From NCBI GenBank assembly GCA_016286165.1, contig JAEESE010000003.1, positions 1 through 64,000 on the forward strand: DNA of 64,000 nt, written 5' to 3'. Numbering within the stretch: the stretch's first letter is position 1; each line of letters starts with the position of its first letter. The notes beneath the pieces were generated by a model. The model searched no databases. It was given only the letters and a program-made list of their open reading frames with translations, and was not told the origin of the DNA. The translations under genes and the position numbers were made by a program. Below, piece after piece: positions 51,599-60,575 of this stretch. Source of the DNA: Bacteroidaceae bacterium. GTDB lineage: Bacteria > Bacteroidota > Bacteroidia > Bacteroidales > Bacteroidaceae.

Positions 51599-52597
51599 AT
51601 GGAAAAACTACACGCTATAATCACCGGCATCGGTGGATACGTGCCCGACTACATTCTCACCAACGAAGAACTGAGCCGCATGGTCGACACCTCCGATGAG
51701 TGGATTATGACCCGCATAGGTGTCAAGGAGCGTCGAATCCTCAATGAAGAAGGACTGGGAACAAGCTACATGGCGCGCAAGGCTGTGAAGCAACTGCTCG
51801 AGAAGACTGGCACCGACCCGCTCACTGTCGACGCCGTCATCTGCTCCACCTCGACGGCCGACTACCACTTCCCTTCAACGGCAAGCATCGTGCTTGGCAA
51901 ATGCGGCATGACAAATGCCCATGCCTTCGAGCTCTCTGCAGCCTGCTCGGGATTTCTATATGCCATGGAACAGGCTGCCTGCATGATCGAGAGCGGTCGC
52001 TATAAGAAGATAGTAGTCATCGGCGCCGACAAGATGTCGAGCGTCATCGATTACACTGACCGCCAGACATGTCCCATCTTCGGCGACGGCGCAGCAGCAG
52101 TGCTCGTGGAGCCTACCACCGAGGACCTCGGATGGAAGGACAGCTATCTCCGCACCGACGGTCAGGGCCTGCCGTTCCTCTGCCTCAAGGCCGGTGGCTC
52201 AGCCACTCCTCCGTCGTATTTCACCCTCGACCATCGTATGCACTACCTGCATCAGGAGGGTCGCACGGTGTTCAAGTTCGCCGTAACCAATATGTCCGAC
52301 GCCACGGCACGTATAGCCGAGCGCAACGGCCTGACCAAGGACAACATCACATGGGTGATTCCTCACCAGGCTAATGTTCGCATCATAGAAGCCGTGGCCA
52401 AGCGTCTGGAAGTTCCTATGGAAAAGGTGATGCTCAACATACAGAAGTATGGCAACACCTCCAGTGGCACCCTGCCTCTGGCTCTGTGGGACTATGAATC
52501 GCAGCTCCGCAAGGGCGACAACCTCATCTTCACAGCCTTCGGCGCCGGCTTCACTTGGGGTGCAGCCTATATGAAGTGGGGATATGATGGAGCCTGA
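51599..52597 (+). CDS. fabH: 3-oxoacyl-ACP synthase III (FabH)
   Basis: A 332-aa condensing enzyme that starts fatty-acid synthesis from acetyl-CoA (or a branched acyl-CoA) and malonyl-ACP. The catalytic Cys116 is in [12 protein letters not shown], His in [12 protein letters not shown] (about 258) and Asn in [13 protein letters not shown] (about 289). Length normal. Branched-chain preference is plausible in Bacteroidales but not readable here. Confidence 0.95.
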   Translation: MEKLHAIITGIGGYVPDYILTNEELSRMVDTSDEWIMTRIGVKERRILNEEGLGTSYMARKAVKQLLEKTGTDPLTVDAVICSTSTADYHFPSTASIVLGKCGMTNAHAFELSAACSGFLYAMEQAACMIESGRYKKIVVIGADKMSSVIDYTDRQTCPIFGDGAAAVLVEPTTEDLGWKDSYLRTDGQGLPFLCLKAGGSATPPSYFTLDHRMHYLHQEGRTVFKFAVTNMSDATARIAERNGLTKDNITWVIPHQANVRIIEAVAKRLEVPMEKVMLNIQKYGNTSSGTLPLALWDYESQLRKGDNLIFTAFGAGFTWGAAYMKWGYDGA

Positions 52598-52639
52598 AGC
52601 CAGCTTCAGCTTAGTTTAAAGTTTAGGCAATAATGTAGG

Positions 52640-52895
52640 AGACGGCCTGCAAGCCCCGTCGGGGCGGCGGATTTTAGGCAGGGGTGAAACCCCTGCTCCA
52701 TGAAGGCAAATTATTTGAGCCCTGTAGGGGCGACGGAATAATTGAACTTCCTCCTACGTACCTACGGCACTCTATATACCTCCTGACATGATACAGGGGT
52801 TCCGTTCGCTTCGCTCACTCCACACCCTGCCTAAATTCCAACGCCCCTCCAGGGCTTATTCCCCTTCAATAGGTCAATTCCTATATCATTGCCCA
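52640..52895. repeat. REP-like repeat cluster before era
   Basis: This gene-free stretch contains three consecutive GC-rich dyads: 'agccccgtcggggcggcgg', 'caggggtgaaacccctg' and 'agccctgtaggggcgacgg'. A segment matching 10-135 follows. No coding frame. It interrupts the fabH-era spacing of the operon by about 330 bases. Confidence 0.7.
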
Positions 52896-52924
52896 ACTTC
52901 AAACATTAAACTTTAAACTCTAAG

Positions 52925-53839
52925 GTGCACAAATCCGGTTTCGTAAATATAGTAGGCAACCCTAATGTGGGCAAGTCCACGCTCATGAACCTCCTCGTGG
53001 GCGAGCGCATCTCTATTGCCACCTTCAAGGCACAGACTACGCGCCACCGCATTATGGGCATACTCAATACGCCAGAGATGCAGATCTGCTTCTCCGACAC
53101 CCCCGGTGTGCTCAAGCCTAACTACAAGTTGCAAGAGCAGATGCTTCATTTCTCCGAGAGCGCCTTGGAGGATGCCGATGTGCTGCTTTACGTGACTGAT
53201 ATGGTGGAAACGCCCGACAAAAATGCCGATTTCATCGAAAAAGTAGCTAAGATGAGCGTGCCCGTGTTGGTTCTCATCAACAAGATAGACAGCCTCACCC
53301 CCGACCCCTCTCCGAAAGGCGAGGGGAGTGTTCAGCAACAGTTGGCAGCTAAGGTCGAAGAATGGCATGCCATCCTCCCGCAAGCCGAAATCTACCCCAT
53401 CTCGGCCTTGCACAAGTTCGGCGTGGATCAAGTCCTCAACCGTATCAAGGAGTTATTGCCCGAATCGCCTGCCTATTTCGACAAGGATGCACTGACCGAT
53501 AAGCCCGCTCGTTTCTTCGTCAACGAGATAATCCGCGAGAAGATACTACTATATTATAATAAGGAGATTCCTTATTCGGTAGAGGTCGTCGTCGAGAGTT
53601 TCAAGGAGGAGGATACGCTCATCCGTATAAACGCTGTCATCTACGTAGAGCGCGAGAGCCAGAAAGGCATCATCATAGGTCATCAGGGAGTAGCACTCAA
53701 ACGTGTGAGCACCGAAGCCCGTCGTGAACTCGAGCGTTTCTTCGGCAAGAAGATCTACTTGCAATGCTTCGTCAAAGTGGACAAGGACTGGCGCAGCTCC
53801 GAACGTGCCATGAAGCAGTACGGGTATGACCTTAATTAA
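52925..53839 (+). CDS. era: GTPase Era with in-frame repeat insertion
   Basis: A 304-aa GTPase for 30S assembly, starting at GTG. G1 is GNPNVGKST, G3 DTPGV, G4 NKID, and a C-terminal KH domain is present (RRELERFFGKKIYLQCFVKV). Directly after NKID, twelve residues (LTPDPSPKGEGS) are encoded by a 36-bp palindromic repeat, in frame and in a loop that tolerates extra residues. Otherwise length is normal. Confidence 0.95.
   Translation: MHKSGFVNIVGNPNVGKSTLMNLLVGERISIATFKAQTTRHRIMGILNTPEMQICFSDTPGVLKPNYKLQEQMLHFSESALEDADVLLYVTDMVETPDKNADFIEKVAKMSVPVLVLINKIDSLTPDPSPKGEGSVQQQLAAKVEEWHAILPQAEIYPISALHKFGVDQVLNRIKELLPESPAYFDKDALTDKPARFFVNEIIREKILLYYNKEIPYSVEVVVESFKEEDTLIRINAVIYVERESQKGIIIGHQGVALKRVSTEARRELERFFGKKIYLQCFVKVDKDWRSSERAMKQYGYDLN
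53293..53328 (+). repeat. 36-bp palindromic repeat inside era
   Basis: It matches 33 of 36 positions with the minus strand of 9139-9174 in gldK. Thirty-six bases are exactly twelve codons, so the frame of era is preserved. Confidence 0.9.
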
Positions 53840-54028
53840 TGAAAAATGAAAGAGTGAAAAGTGAAAAATTAAAATTACAATTGACAACAGATAAGGAACC
53901 CTTATTTCTCACTTTTCATTTTTCACTCTTCACTCTTCACTTTTCACTTTTCACTCTTCGCTCTCTCCAAAGTAACTCTTATTTTTCACTTTTCATTTTT
54001 CACTTTTCATTTTTCACTTTTCACTCTT
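53840..54028. repeat. 'CACTTTTCA' degenerate spacer repeat
   Basis: About 190 bases composed mostly of 'tttttcacttttcactcttcac' variants with an approximate 7-base period, preceded by a 'gaaaaatgaaagagtgaaaag' mirror. It can be translated as a 63-codon frame of Phe/Ser/Leu, but this reflects the repeat. Confidence 0.7.
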
Positions 54029-54033
54029 AAATA

Positions 54034-55341
54034 ATGCTCGTAGCCATCGTAGGACGCCCCAATGTGGGCAAGTCAACTCTTTTCAATCGCCTCACCAAGA
54101 CGCGTCATGCTATCGTTTCTGAGGAGGCGGGCACCACACGCGACCGCCAATATGGCAAATGTGAGTGGGTGGGCCGTGAGTTCTCGGTCGTCGACACTGG
54201 CGGTTGGGTAGTCAACAGCGATGATATCTTCGAGGAAGAGATTCGCAAGCAGGTGACCTTGGCCACCGAGGAGGCCGATTGTATCCTCTTCCTTGTCGAC
54301 GTCAACACGGGTGTCACAGACCTCGATGAGGCTGTAGCCGGCATCTTGCGCCGTTCCGAGAAGCCCGTCATCCTGGTGGCCAACAAGACCGACAACAGCA
54401 ACCAGCAGTGGCAAGCTGCCGAGTTCTACAGTCTCGGACTGGGCGACCCGTTCTGCATAAGTGCCGCCACAGGCAGTGGCACGGGCGATCTGCTCGATCT
54501 CATCCTTGAGAAACTGCCTAAGGTGGACGAACTGGAGGACAACCTCGACCTGCCTCGTATAGCTGTCGTCGGGCGTCCCAATGTCGGCAAGTCAAGCCTC
54601 ACCAATGCTTTCATCGGCGAGGAACGTCACATCGTTACCGATATAGCAGGCACAACGCGCGACAGTATTTATACCCACTATCAGAAGTTCGGTTTCGATT
54701 TCCTGCTTGTCGACACAGCCGGTATACGCCGTAAGTCCAAGGTCAACGAGGACCTTGAGTTCTACAGCGTAATGCGCTCCATTCGCGCTATCGAGAACTC
54801 CGACGTCTGCATCCTCATGCTCGATGCCACACGTGGCATCGAAGCACAGGACCTCAACATCTTCTCGCTCATCCAGCGCAACCAGAAAGGACTCGTCGTC
54901 GTGGTCAACAAGTGGGACCTTGTCGAGGACAAGTCCAATACTGCTATTAAGTATTTCGAGGATACCATCCGCGAACGCATGGCACCGTTCACCGATTTCG
55001 ACATCATCTTCGCCTCAGCTCTCACCAAGCAGCGTATCTTCAAGGTGCTCGAAACGGCAGCCGAGGTCGACAAGCATCGTCGTGCACGTGTCGGCACCAC
55101 GCGTCTCAACGCTGAGATGTTGCCGCTCATCGAGGCTTACCCACCACCATCGATGAAGGGTAAGTACATCAAGATCAAGTACTGCTCGCAACTCCCCGAC
55201 ACTCGCATCCCCTCGTTCGTATTCTATGCCAACCTGCCGCAGTACATCAAGGAACCATACCGCCGCTTCCTTGAGAACAAGATTCGCGAGCGCTGGAACT
55301 TCTCCGGCACACCCATCAATATCTTCATACGTCAGAAGTAA
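54034..55341 (+). CDS. der: Double-GTPase Der (EngA)
   Basis: A 435-aa protein with two G domains (GRPNVGKST at 6-14, GRPNVGKSS at about 180-188) and a C-terminal KH-like domain. Required for 50S assembly. NKTD and NKWD are the G4 motifs. The gene closes the operon; a terminator follows. Confidence 0.97.
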   Translation: MLVAIVGRPNVGKSTLFNRLTKTRHAIVSEEAGTTRDRQYGKCEWVGREFSVVDTGGWVVNSDDIFEEEIRKQVTLATEEADCILFLVDVNTGVTDLDEAVAGILRRSEKPVILVANKTDNSNQQWQAAEFYSLGLGDPFCISAATGSGTGDLLDLILEKLPKVDELEDNLDLPRIAVVGRPNVGKSSLTNAFIGEERHIVTDIAGTTRDSIYTHYQKFGFDFLLVDTAGIRRKSKVNEDLEFYSVMRSIRAIENSDVCILMLDATRGIEAQDLNIFSLIQRNQKGLVVVVNKWDLVEDKSNTAIKYFEDTIRERMAPFTDFDIIFASALTKQRIFKVLETAAEVDKHRRARVGTTRLNAEMLPLIEAYPPPSMKGKYIKIKYCSQLPDTRIPSFVFYANLPQYIKEPYRRFLENKIRERWNFSGTPINIFIRQK

Positions 55342-55360
55342 TCGCTCACTATAATACGCA

Positions 55361-55408
55361 AAACACTCCGCATCGCCCCACTACAGGCGTCTGCGGAGTG
55401 TTTCGTTT
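55361..55408 (+). terminator. Terminator after der
   Basis: 12-bp arms AAACACTCCGCA (55361-55372) and TGCGGAGTGTTT (55392-55403), then CGTTTATT. Confidence 0.85.
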
Positions 55409-55430
55409 ATTGTCTATCTCAACTTTTTTT

Positions 55431-55545
55431 ATGAATATCACCCTTGCTTCCACTTTTGGGCTATTTTTAGCTCTTAACTGATTGACACACTGTTAAATAA
55501 GACGAGTGGAGGCTACGAGAGTAGCCTCCACTTTGCCTTCACTCT
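55431..55545 (-). repeat. Third copy of the GTGGAGGCT hairpin element
   Basis: Opposite orientation to the repeats at 810 and 5725. It shares 'atgaatatcacccttgcttc' and the following T-rich text, then has diverged sequence, then an 11-bp-arm hairpin GTGGAGGCTAC-gaga-GTAGCCTCCAC (55506-55531) and 'ctttgcc.tcactc'. It abuts the stop codon of the VirE-family gene, so the hairpin could end that transcript. Confidence 0.75.
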
Positions 55546-56751
55546 TTAGCTGTGTTTCACTTCCCGTGGCACAGCCACATAGCAGTTACCTTCGTTGCGT
55601 CGGCGTTGTTCGAAACCGATGCGCTTCATCGTAGCACCCACCAGAGACTTCATCTTAGGAGCCATATCCATCTCAGGATACTGTTCCTTCATGGTGTCCA
55701 TGATCTGACTGATGGTCAGGGGCTCGGCCTTCTCACCGAAACGCGGAAGGCGGAAACAGGCACTCACCATATCAGCCACGCTATACACATGCTGATAGGC
55801 GAGGTTGGCCTCCTGAATAGCCTCCGTTTCGTCGGGCGTGAACCACCAACGCAGCTTGCGTTCTTCCACCTCATACACGATCTGAGCATACAGCTGTTCG
55901 TAGTCGATGGGCAACTCGTTGTCGATGAGCGTTCCGCTTGGGATACGCACGCAGATAAAGCGGCGTGAACCCGTGGGGTCGTTCAGTGGACGAGGGTTGT
56001 TGGTGGTAGCCATAAACGAGGCATAGCGATGGCGATTCCTTTGAGCGCGTCCGAAGATAGGACGTCCGTTCACGGTGTTCTTCGAGAGCGATTGCTTCAA
56101 AGCCGCTTGTTGTCCGGCCTTGATCTGATCCAACTCGTCGAGCACCACCAGGAGGTTGTTCGTGAATGCCATGTCGCGATCGAAGCGGTTACCCAGATTC
56201 AGGTGATCCAGGAAATACTCGCGTAGATGCTCAGGCAGCAGCAGTCGGCAGAACACCGTTTTGCCACATCCCTGGTCGCCGATGAGCGTAGGCACACACT
56301 CATTGCCGTGGATGTGGTCGAGCTTCAGCCAATGGGCTACAGCTGAACGAAACCAGATAGACAGCCAGTAGACCTGTTCGGCGGAGATGCCGGGCAGGCG
56401 TCCGAACAACTCTGCCACACGGTCGCGACCGTCCCAGGCTGGGAGGTTGTGCAACCATATTTCTACAGGGTCGAACAACGTCACTTCGTTGCTGTGAATC
56501 TGTTCCGTGAGCAGCGTTTTCAGGCCCTTCACCTCGTCGAGCTCCTTGCGGGCTCGCACGATGATGCTGTTCTCCACTTCGGTGGTCAGCGTCAAGAAGA
56601 TAGCACCCTCCTTGCTGCGTTCACGCACCTCCAGTTTGTTGCTGATAACGTTCTTTCGGAACTCATAGTTCTCGCTGAGGAACTGCTCTACTAAGAGCAC
56701 CCCCGACACGTTTGTGTCCTCTGCGGGGGAACGGAAATGTGTTTTTTCCAT
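55546..56751 (-). CDS. VirE/VapE-family P-loop ATPase
   Basis: A 401-aa protein of the virulence-associated E family: Walker A GDQGCGKT (about 157-164), Walker B NLLVVLDELDQI, and ATTNNPRPLNDPTGSRRFI, the arginine-finger region. These proteins resemble phage-type replicative helicases and are typically carried by integrated elements. Here it lies alone with a conserved repeat at its 3' end and promoter TACCTTTGC upstream (56825-56833), without integrase. A primase domain at the N-terminus is absent; whether it is a remnant or a complete short form is unclear. Confidence 0.85.
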   Translation of the reverse strand: MEKTHFRSPAEDTNVSGVLLVEQFLSENYEFRKNVISNKLEVRERSKEGAIFLTLTTEVENSIIVRARKELDEVKGLKTLLTEQIHSNEVTLFDPVEIWLHNLPAWDGRDRVAELFGRLPGISAEQVYWLSIWFRSAVAHWLKLDHIHGNECVPTLIGDQGCGKTVFCRLLLPEHLREYFLDHLNLGNRFDRDMAFTNNLLVVLDELDQIKAGQQAALKQSLSKNTVNGRPIFGRAQRNRHRYASFMATTNNPRPLNDPTGSRRFICVRIPSGTLIDNELPIDYEQLYAQIVYEVEERKLRWWFTPDETEAIQEANLAYQHVYSVADMVSACFRLPRFGEKAEPLTISQIMDTMKEQYPEMDMAPKMKSLVGATMKRIGFEQRRRNEGNCYVAVPREVKHS

Positions 56752-57029
56752 GAAGTAATAAATTTTAAGGTTGGTTTAGGTTTTTGTGTCGGAGCGGCTC
56801 GCTAACCCACTTCCGAATCACGCCGCAAAGGTACAACAATTATTTGGAACCTGCAAGAGGCAAAATGCACTTTTGCACCTTTTTTAACATGTGAATCATC
56901 ACCCTTTTCAACGCCGCCTCATTATCAATTACTTACAAGCCCCCTTTCCCCAATCTTTTTTCAAACGAGTCGCTAATAGCGCCACCAACCCCCATAGTTT
57001 CTCGCCATAAATGAAAAAAAACGCATCTG
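56752..57029. other. Divergent intergenic region
   Basis: It contains the minus-strand -7 element TACCTTTGC (56825-56833) for the VirE-family gene and a short 'attatcaattacttaca' match to the edge of the element at 1003-1025. It separates the mobile remnant from the five-gene cluster. No gene is seen. Confidence 0.5.
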
Positions 57030-57064
57030 CGAACATAGATTTCGCAAAAATACAATATATTTGC
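57030..57064 (+). promoter_or_regulatory. Candidate WYL operator and promoter, copy 1
   Basis: The 18-base CGAACATAGATTTCGCAA (57030-57047), inside an inverted repeat GCGAA-N7-TTCGC, precedes TATATTTGC (57056-57064) by exactly 8 bases. It would cover the -33 region. An identical 18-mer with the same spacing precedes the next gene. Confidence 0.75.
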
Positions 57065-57091
57065 AGCTGAAAACAATAACTAACTATAGGT

Positions 57092-58126
57092 ATGCCTACA
57101 AATAAGAACGCACTTATACGGTATAAATTCCTGGACAGACTGCTCTCTGATCGTAACCACTGCTACGACAGAAGAATGTTGTGGGAGAAAGTGAATGAGA
57201 TGCTTCTTGATGCAGGATTCAAGGAAGTCACTCGTCGCTGTATCGAGACAGATATCGAAGACCTTCAAGATGCTCCATTCAATGCTCCTATTGAAGAGTA
57301 TTTTTGGAATGGTAAAACATGCCTCAAATACAAAAGGACTTTTTCAATATTCAAAGAGGAACTTAGCCGCGAAGAGATCAACCTTTTGCGTGAGGTGTTA
57401 AACACCATTGGACAGTTTAAAGGCCTTGACCATTTCGAGTGGCTCGACAAGTTGAAGTCCGATCTTGGGGTGAAGAGCCAAAGGCAAATCATTAGTTTCA
57501 GCAACAATCCATACCTGCAGAACTCTAACCTGCTCGGAACGCTTTTTGACCACATATCCAATGAGGTCGTCATCAACTTGTATTATCATACTTTTGCAGA
57601 CAGTACAGTCCGTGACATAGTATTCCATCCCTATCTGCTGAAGCAGTATAACGATCGTTGGTTCCTCATCGGAGCAGCTGATAGCGACCAGAAGATACTC
57701 ACTTTCGCTCTTGATAGGATAGACGATGTAGAACCACTGCCTGCAAAGAAATATGTCAGATGTTCAAAAAGCCTCTCCGAACGATTTGATGATATTGTGG
57801 GCGTTACCCTATATGAAGACCGGGCTATTGAACATATCCTCTTCTGGGTTAGCGATTCATCCAAGGGGTATGTAACTACCAAGCCCATCCACGAGAGCCA
57901 AAAGCAGTTTCATGGGGACAAGGAGCAACAGTTCCGCTCAGAATTCCCCACTTTAGACGGAGGAGCCTTCTTTTCCATAGATTGCATCTCCAATTACGAA
58001 CTCATCCGTGAGCTCACCTCCTTCGGTAAAGACCTCATCGTTCTGCGTTCCGATGGAACGATAGCAGAAGATGTCAGGAAGAGGATTTTAGAGACAAATG
58101 AAAAATATTCTCAAGTACGAACATAG
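57092..58126 (+). CDS. WYL-domain transcriptional regulator
   Basis: A 344-aa protein with an N-terminal winged helix-turn-helix-like region (YKFLDRLLSDRNHCYDRRML ... VTRRCIETDIEDL). A WYL domain follows (VFHPYLLKQYNDRWFLIGAA, then LTFALDRIDDVEPL) and then a WCX-like C-terminus. WYL proteins commonly repress defence operons (BREX, CBASS and others) and respond to nucleic-acid ligands. Its own last codons (CGA ACA TAG) form the left half of the second operator, tying regulator and operon closely. Autoregulation is inferred from the operator pair. Confidence 0.88.
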   Translation: MPTNKNALIRYKFLDRLLSDRNHCYDRRMLWEKVNEMLLDAGFKEVTRRCIETDIEDLQDAPFNAPIEEYFWNGKTCLKYKRTFSIFKEELSREEINLLREVLNTIGQFKGLDHFEWLDKLKSDLGVKSQRQIISFSNNPYLQNSNLLGTLFDHISNEVVINLYYHTFADSTVRDIVFHPYLLKQYNDRWFLIGAADSDQKILTFALDRIDDVEPLPAKKYVRCSKSLSERFDDIVGVTLYEDRAIEHILFWVSDSSKGYVTTKPIHESQKQFHGDKEQQFRSEFPTLDGGAFFSIDCISNYELIRELTSFGKDLIVLRSDGTIAEDVRKRILETNEKYSQVRT

Positions 58127-58152
58127 ATTTCGCAATAGGAGTTTACCTTTGC
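58118..58152 (+). promoter_or_regulatory. Candidate WYL operator and promoter, copy 2
   Basis: The same 18-mer CGAACATAGATTTCGCAA (58118-58135) lies 8 bases before TACCTTTGC (58144-58152). The sequence after both -7 boxes is also shared (GCAGC-GAAAA). It overlaps the stop codon of the WYL gene. Confidence 0.75.
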
Positions 58153-58189
58153 AGCGGAAAATAAAAGTAGAATCCCAAAAAGAACGAAC

Positions 58190-60529
58190 ATGCGTACACA
58201 GCAGTACAGTCAGGTAGAGGCCATCGTGGCCAAGTACGAAACCCTTGCATCGAATACCAATCGCGTAAAGGCAATCGAGAAGGAATGCAAAGAAAACTCC
58301 GGCTTTTGCATTCCAGACGACATTGATCGTTTACAATTTGGAGAGCAGCTTATCGCCCGCATCTACGAGCTTCGCGCTGGGAAGGACGTGAACTCAGATG
58401 TGAAAAAGAATTATTCACGAGCATCCTCATACTACATCAAAGGTTTGTTGAATGAGGAAGAGGAGCATTATCTTATCAATCATTTCGATGAGTTTGTGGA
58501 CTTTGCTTTTGAGCATTTTAATACGTCTCTTGAATTTTCATGGACATACGACATACCCTCTGAGTGGAGTTGTCTTGTTCCATATTTGCTCGAAAACAAA
58601 TCAGGTAAGATATTCATTCCCCATTCCGATAAGGGAAGAGAATTCGTTGGGTTGAACAATTGCGACCTAACCGTTGGTTATGGGTTTGCTGATGCTGCAA
58701 TCAGGGCATTGGCCTGTGGATTGAGTGTTCAGTCCCATAAGTTCAGAGATTCCGAAGAATCTTCTCTGGCTGATTTTGAGGATGAGCAGTTCAATGCTGT
58801 CATTGCTGACTTTAGTAACTCCAAAAGCGATATTCAAACACATTTTGGTGATTTCCTTCGGATTGTCAAAGACGGCGGAGACTTACTTCTTTGTATTTCG
58901 AAAGAAGCTGCCTTAAGCAAGGAAACATCTTCTTTGCGAAGTCAGATTGTAGCAAGCAAAACATTGCAGGAAGTCATTCAGTTACCTTCTGGCAATATCC
59001 TTCTTCACTGTGTCAAGAAGGATCACGATTCTGTAGTGATGTGCGATGCTTCTGGTCTCTCAAAAAGAAGTAATGAGAGAGTCGTGGATGTTGATGCCTT
59101 CCAAAAAGAGGTTAAGATGGCAGATTTGCCAGAACGTGAGGATTGTCCTATCATCCGTCGCTATTCATACGACAAGGTCAACGAAAACATGTTTTTGCCA
59201 GTGTACTATCTACGGCCTAGTACTGGGACGCCTTTGAGTCTGGTCGTAAAAGTGGCCGAAGACTTTATCCTTTCCGACGAATGCAATCCTTCAGAAAAAG
59301 TGGTTACAGTCAACCATCTTTCAAACGTCTTCACAAAAGGAGCCTTCAAGGTTGTGGATCTAGCCTGTGTTAATCTTGATCGCATGAGACGATACTATAG
59401 GGTGGAAGGCCCAGCAGTAATAATGGCGGTTTCAGAACAAAACATCGCAATTGGATATACTGCTGACCGTTCATCTTTCCTGGTTCCCCGCAATCTCTAT
59501 GCTTTAAAGCCTTTAGAGGGAATCGATGTTAAGTATCTTGCAAGTATACTTATCAGCAACTCTGTCAGAGAGCAGTTGATCAGGCTGGTATTTGGAAAAG
59601 GTATATTTGCAAAACTTGCATCCCATTGGAGTGAATACACAATGATGGAGTTACATACAGAACATGAGCAACAAAAGATTGTTCAGAACGCTATTTTAAA
59701 GGACTATGCAGCACAAGAGCACTTTATGGCTCTTCAGGAAAAGGGCTTTAAGCATGCCATTCGACTGCGTAAGCATGCTTTGTCCCAGAACATCTCGGCT
59801 TTTGACAGTTTGTTCCGCACACTAGAACATTGCATGAGCGAACATAAGGGAGTACTAAAAGCGAGCGAACAATTGTCACCAGTTAGTCCGATGACTGTTG
59901 CAGATGCTATGGGTATTCTCCATTCGAATCTTGAAGTTATCAGTGAACGGGTAAATCATCTGACGGATGACCAGGATTGGGGAGCTTGCGAAGCTATAGA
60001 ACCCCAGCAGTTCATTGAGGACTACGAAAAGCACCATACTGGAACAGAATTCCGTTTCGACCACATGTGGGACTTTTTCGAAACCAATTATTTCGAGAAG
60101 GATTTCTTTGACAAAGAGTCTGGAAAATTAGTCTTTCGCGAAGGCGAGTCGATGAATACTGCTTGGTTCCCAAGGAAGGCTCTGCAACAGGTATTCGACA
60201 ATATCGTATCCAATGCGCGAGAGCATGGCTTTACCGATAAAAACCGACAGGATTATGTGATTCAGACGAGCTGGACAACTGATGGTCTTAATATGCTCAT
60301 TAAGATTGCCAATAATGGAGCTGCCCTCCCATCGGACCTGAATACCGATTTAGTGCTGGAGTACGGCTACACGACAGCGTTGAATCAGCATGGCCATTCC
60401 GGTATTGGTGGAGGTGAGATGGCAGAGATCATGCACAAGTTTGGAGGTGACATCCGTGTTATTTCGACACCGGATAAAAAATTCACCGTCACTTACGTGT
60501 TGACGATGCCCTTGGCTAGTATTTACTAA
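58190..60529 (+). CDS. Degenerate DNA methylase/specificity - GHKL ATPase fusion
   Basis: A 779-aa fusion. Residues about 100-300 resemble the Rossmann part of type I HsdM methylases (FNAVIADFSNS in the position of NPPF; then IVKDGGDLLLCISKEAAL and LRSQIVASKTLQEVIQLPSG). The catalytic (N/D)PP(Y/F) is lost, so methylation is unlikely. Residues about 330-510 look like an HsdS-type target-recognition segment ending with an EQQKIV motif. After a helical region with a possible phospho-acceptor His (RLRKHALSQNIS), a GHKL ATPase follows: VFDNIVSNAREHGF (about 666-680), IANNGAALP and GHSGIGGGEMAEIMHKFGG. It is a probable DNA-sensing kinase. Confidence 0.75.
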   Translation: MRTQQYSQVEAIVAKYETLASNTNRVKAIEKECKENSGFCIPDDIDRLQFGEQLIARIYELRAGKDVNSDVKKNYSRASSYYIKGLLNEEEEHYLINHFDEFVDFAFEHFNTSLEFSWTYDIPSEWSCLVPYLLENKSGKIFIPHSDKGREFVGLNNCDLTVGYGFADAAIRALACGLSVQSHKFRDSEESSLADFEDEQFNAVIADFSNSKSDIQTHFGDFLRIVKDGGDLLLCISKEAALSKETSSLRSQIVASKTLQEVIQLPSGNILLHCVKKDHDSVVMCDASGLSKRSNERVVDVDAFQKEVKMADLPEREDCPIIRRYSYDKVNENMFLPVYYLRPSTGTPLSLVVKVAEDFILSDECNPSEKVVTVNHLSNVFTKGAFKVVDLACVNLDRMRRYYRVEGPAVIMAVSEQNIAIGYTADRSSFLVPRNLYALKPLEGIDVKYLASILISNSVREQLIRLVFGKGIFAKLASHWSEYTMMELHTEHEQQKIVQNAILKDYAAQEHFMALQEKGFKHAIRLRKHALSQNISAFDSLFRTLEHCMSEHKGVLKASEQLSPVSPMTVADAMGILHSNLEVISERVNHLTDDQDWGACEAIEPQQFIEDYEKHHTGTEFRFDHMWDFFETNYFEKDFFDKESGKLVFREGESMNTAWFPRKALQQVFDNIVSNAREHGFTDKNRQDYVIQTSWTTDGLNMLIKIANNGAALPSDLNTDLVLEYGYTTALNQHGHSGIGGGEMAEIMHKFGGDIRVISTPDKKFTVTYVLTMPLASIY

Positions 60530-60538
60530 TGTTTCATC

Positions 60539-60560
60539 TGAGGCAGATTCGTCTGCCTCA
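60539..60560 (+). promoter_or_regulatory. UUCG-capped intercistronic hairpin
   Basis: TGAGGCAGA - TTCG - TCTGCCTCA, nine perfect base pairs with a UUCG tetraloop between genes 2 and 3 of the cluster. No T-run follows, so it more likely stabilises or partially attenuates the mRNA than terminates it. Confidence 0.7.
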
Positions 60561-60575
60561 CAATAAAAAAGAAAA

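Noticed and set aside
53839..54030. 63-codon frame rich in Phe/Ser/Leu between era and der
   Set aside because: It is a translation of the simple 'ttttcactcttcac' repeat.
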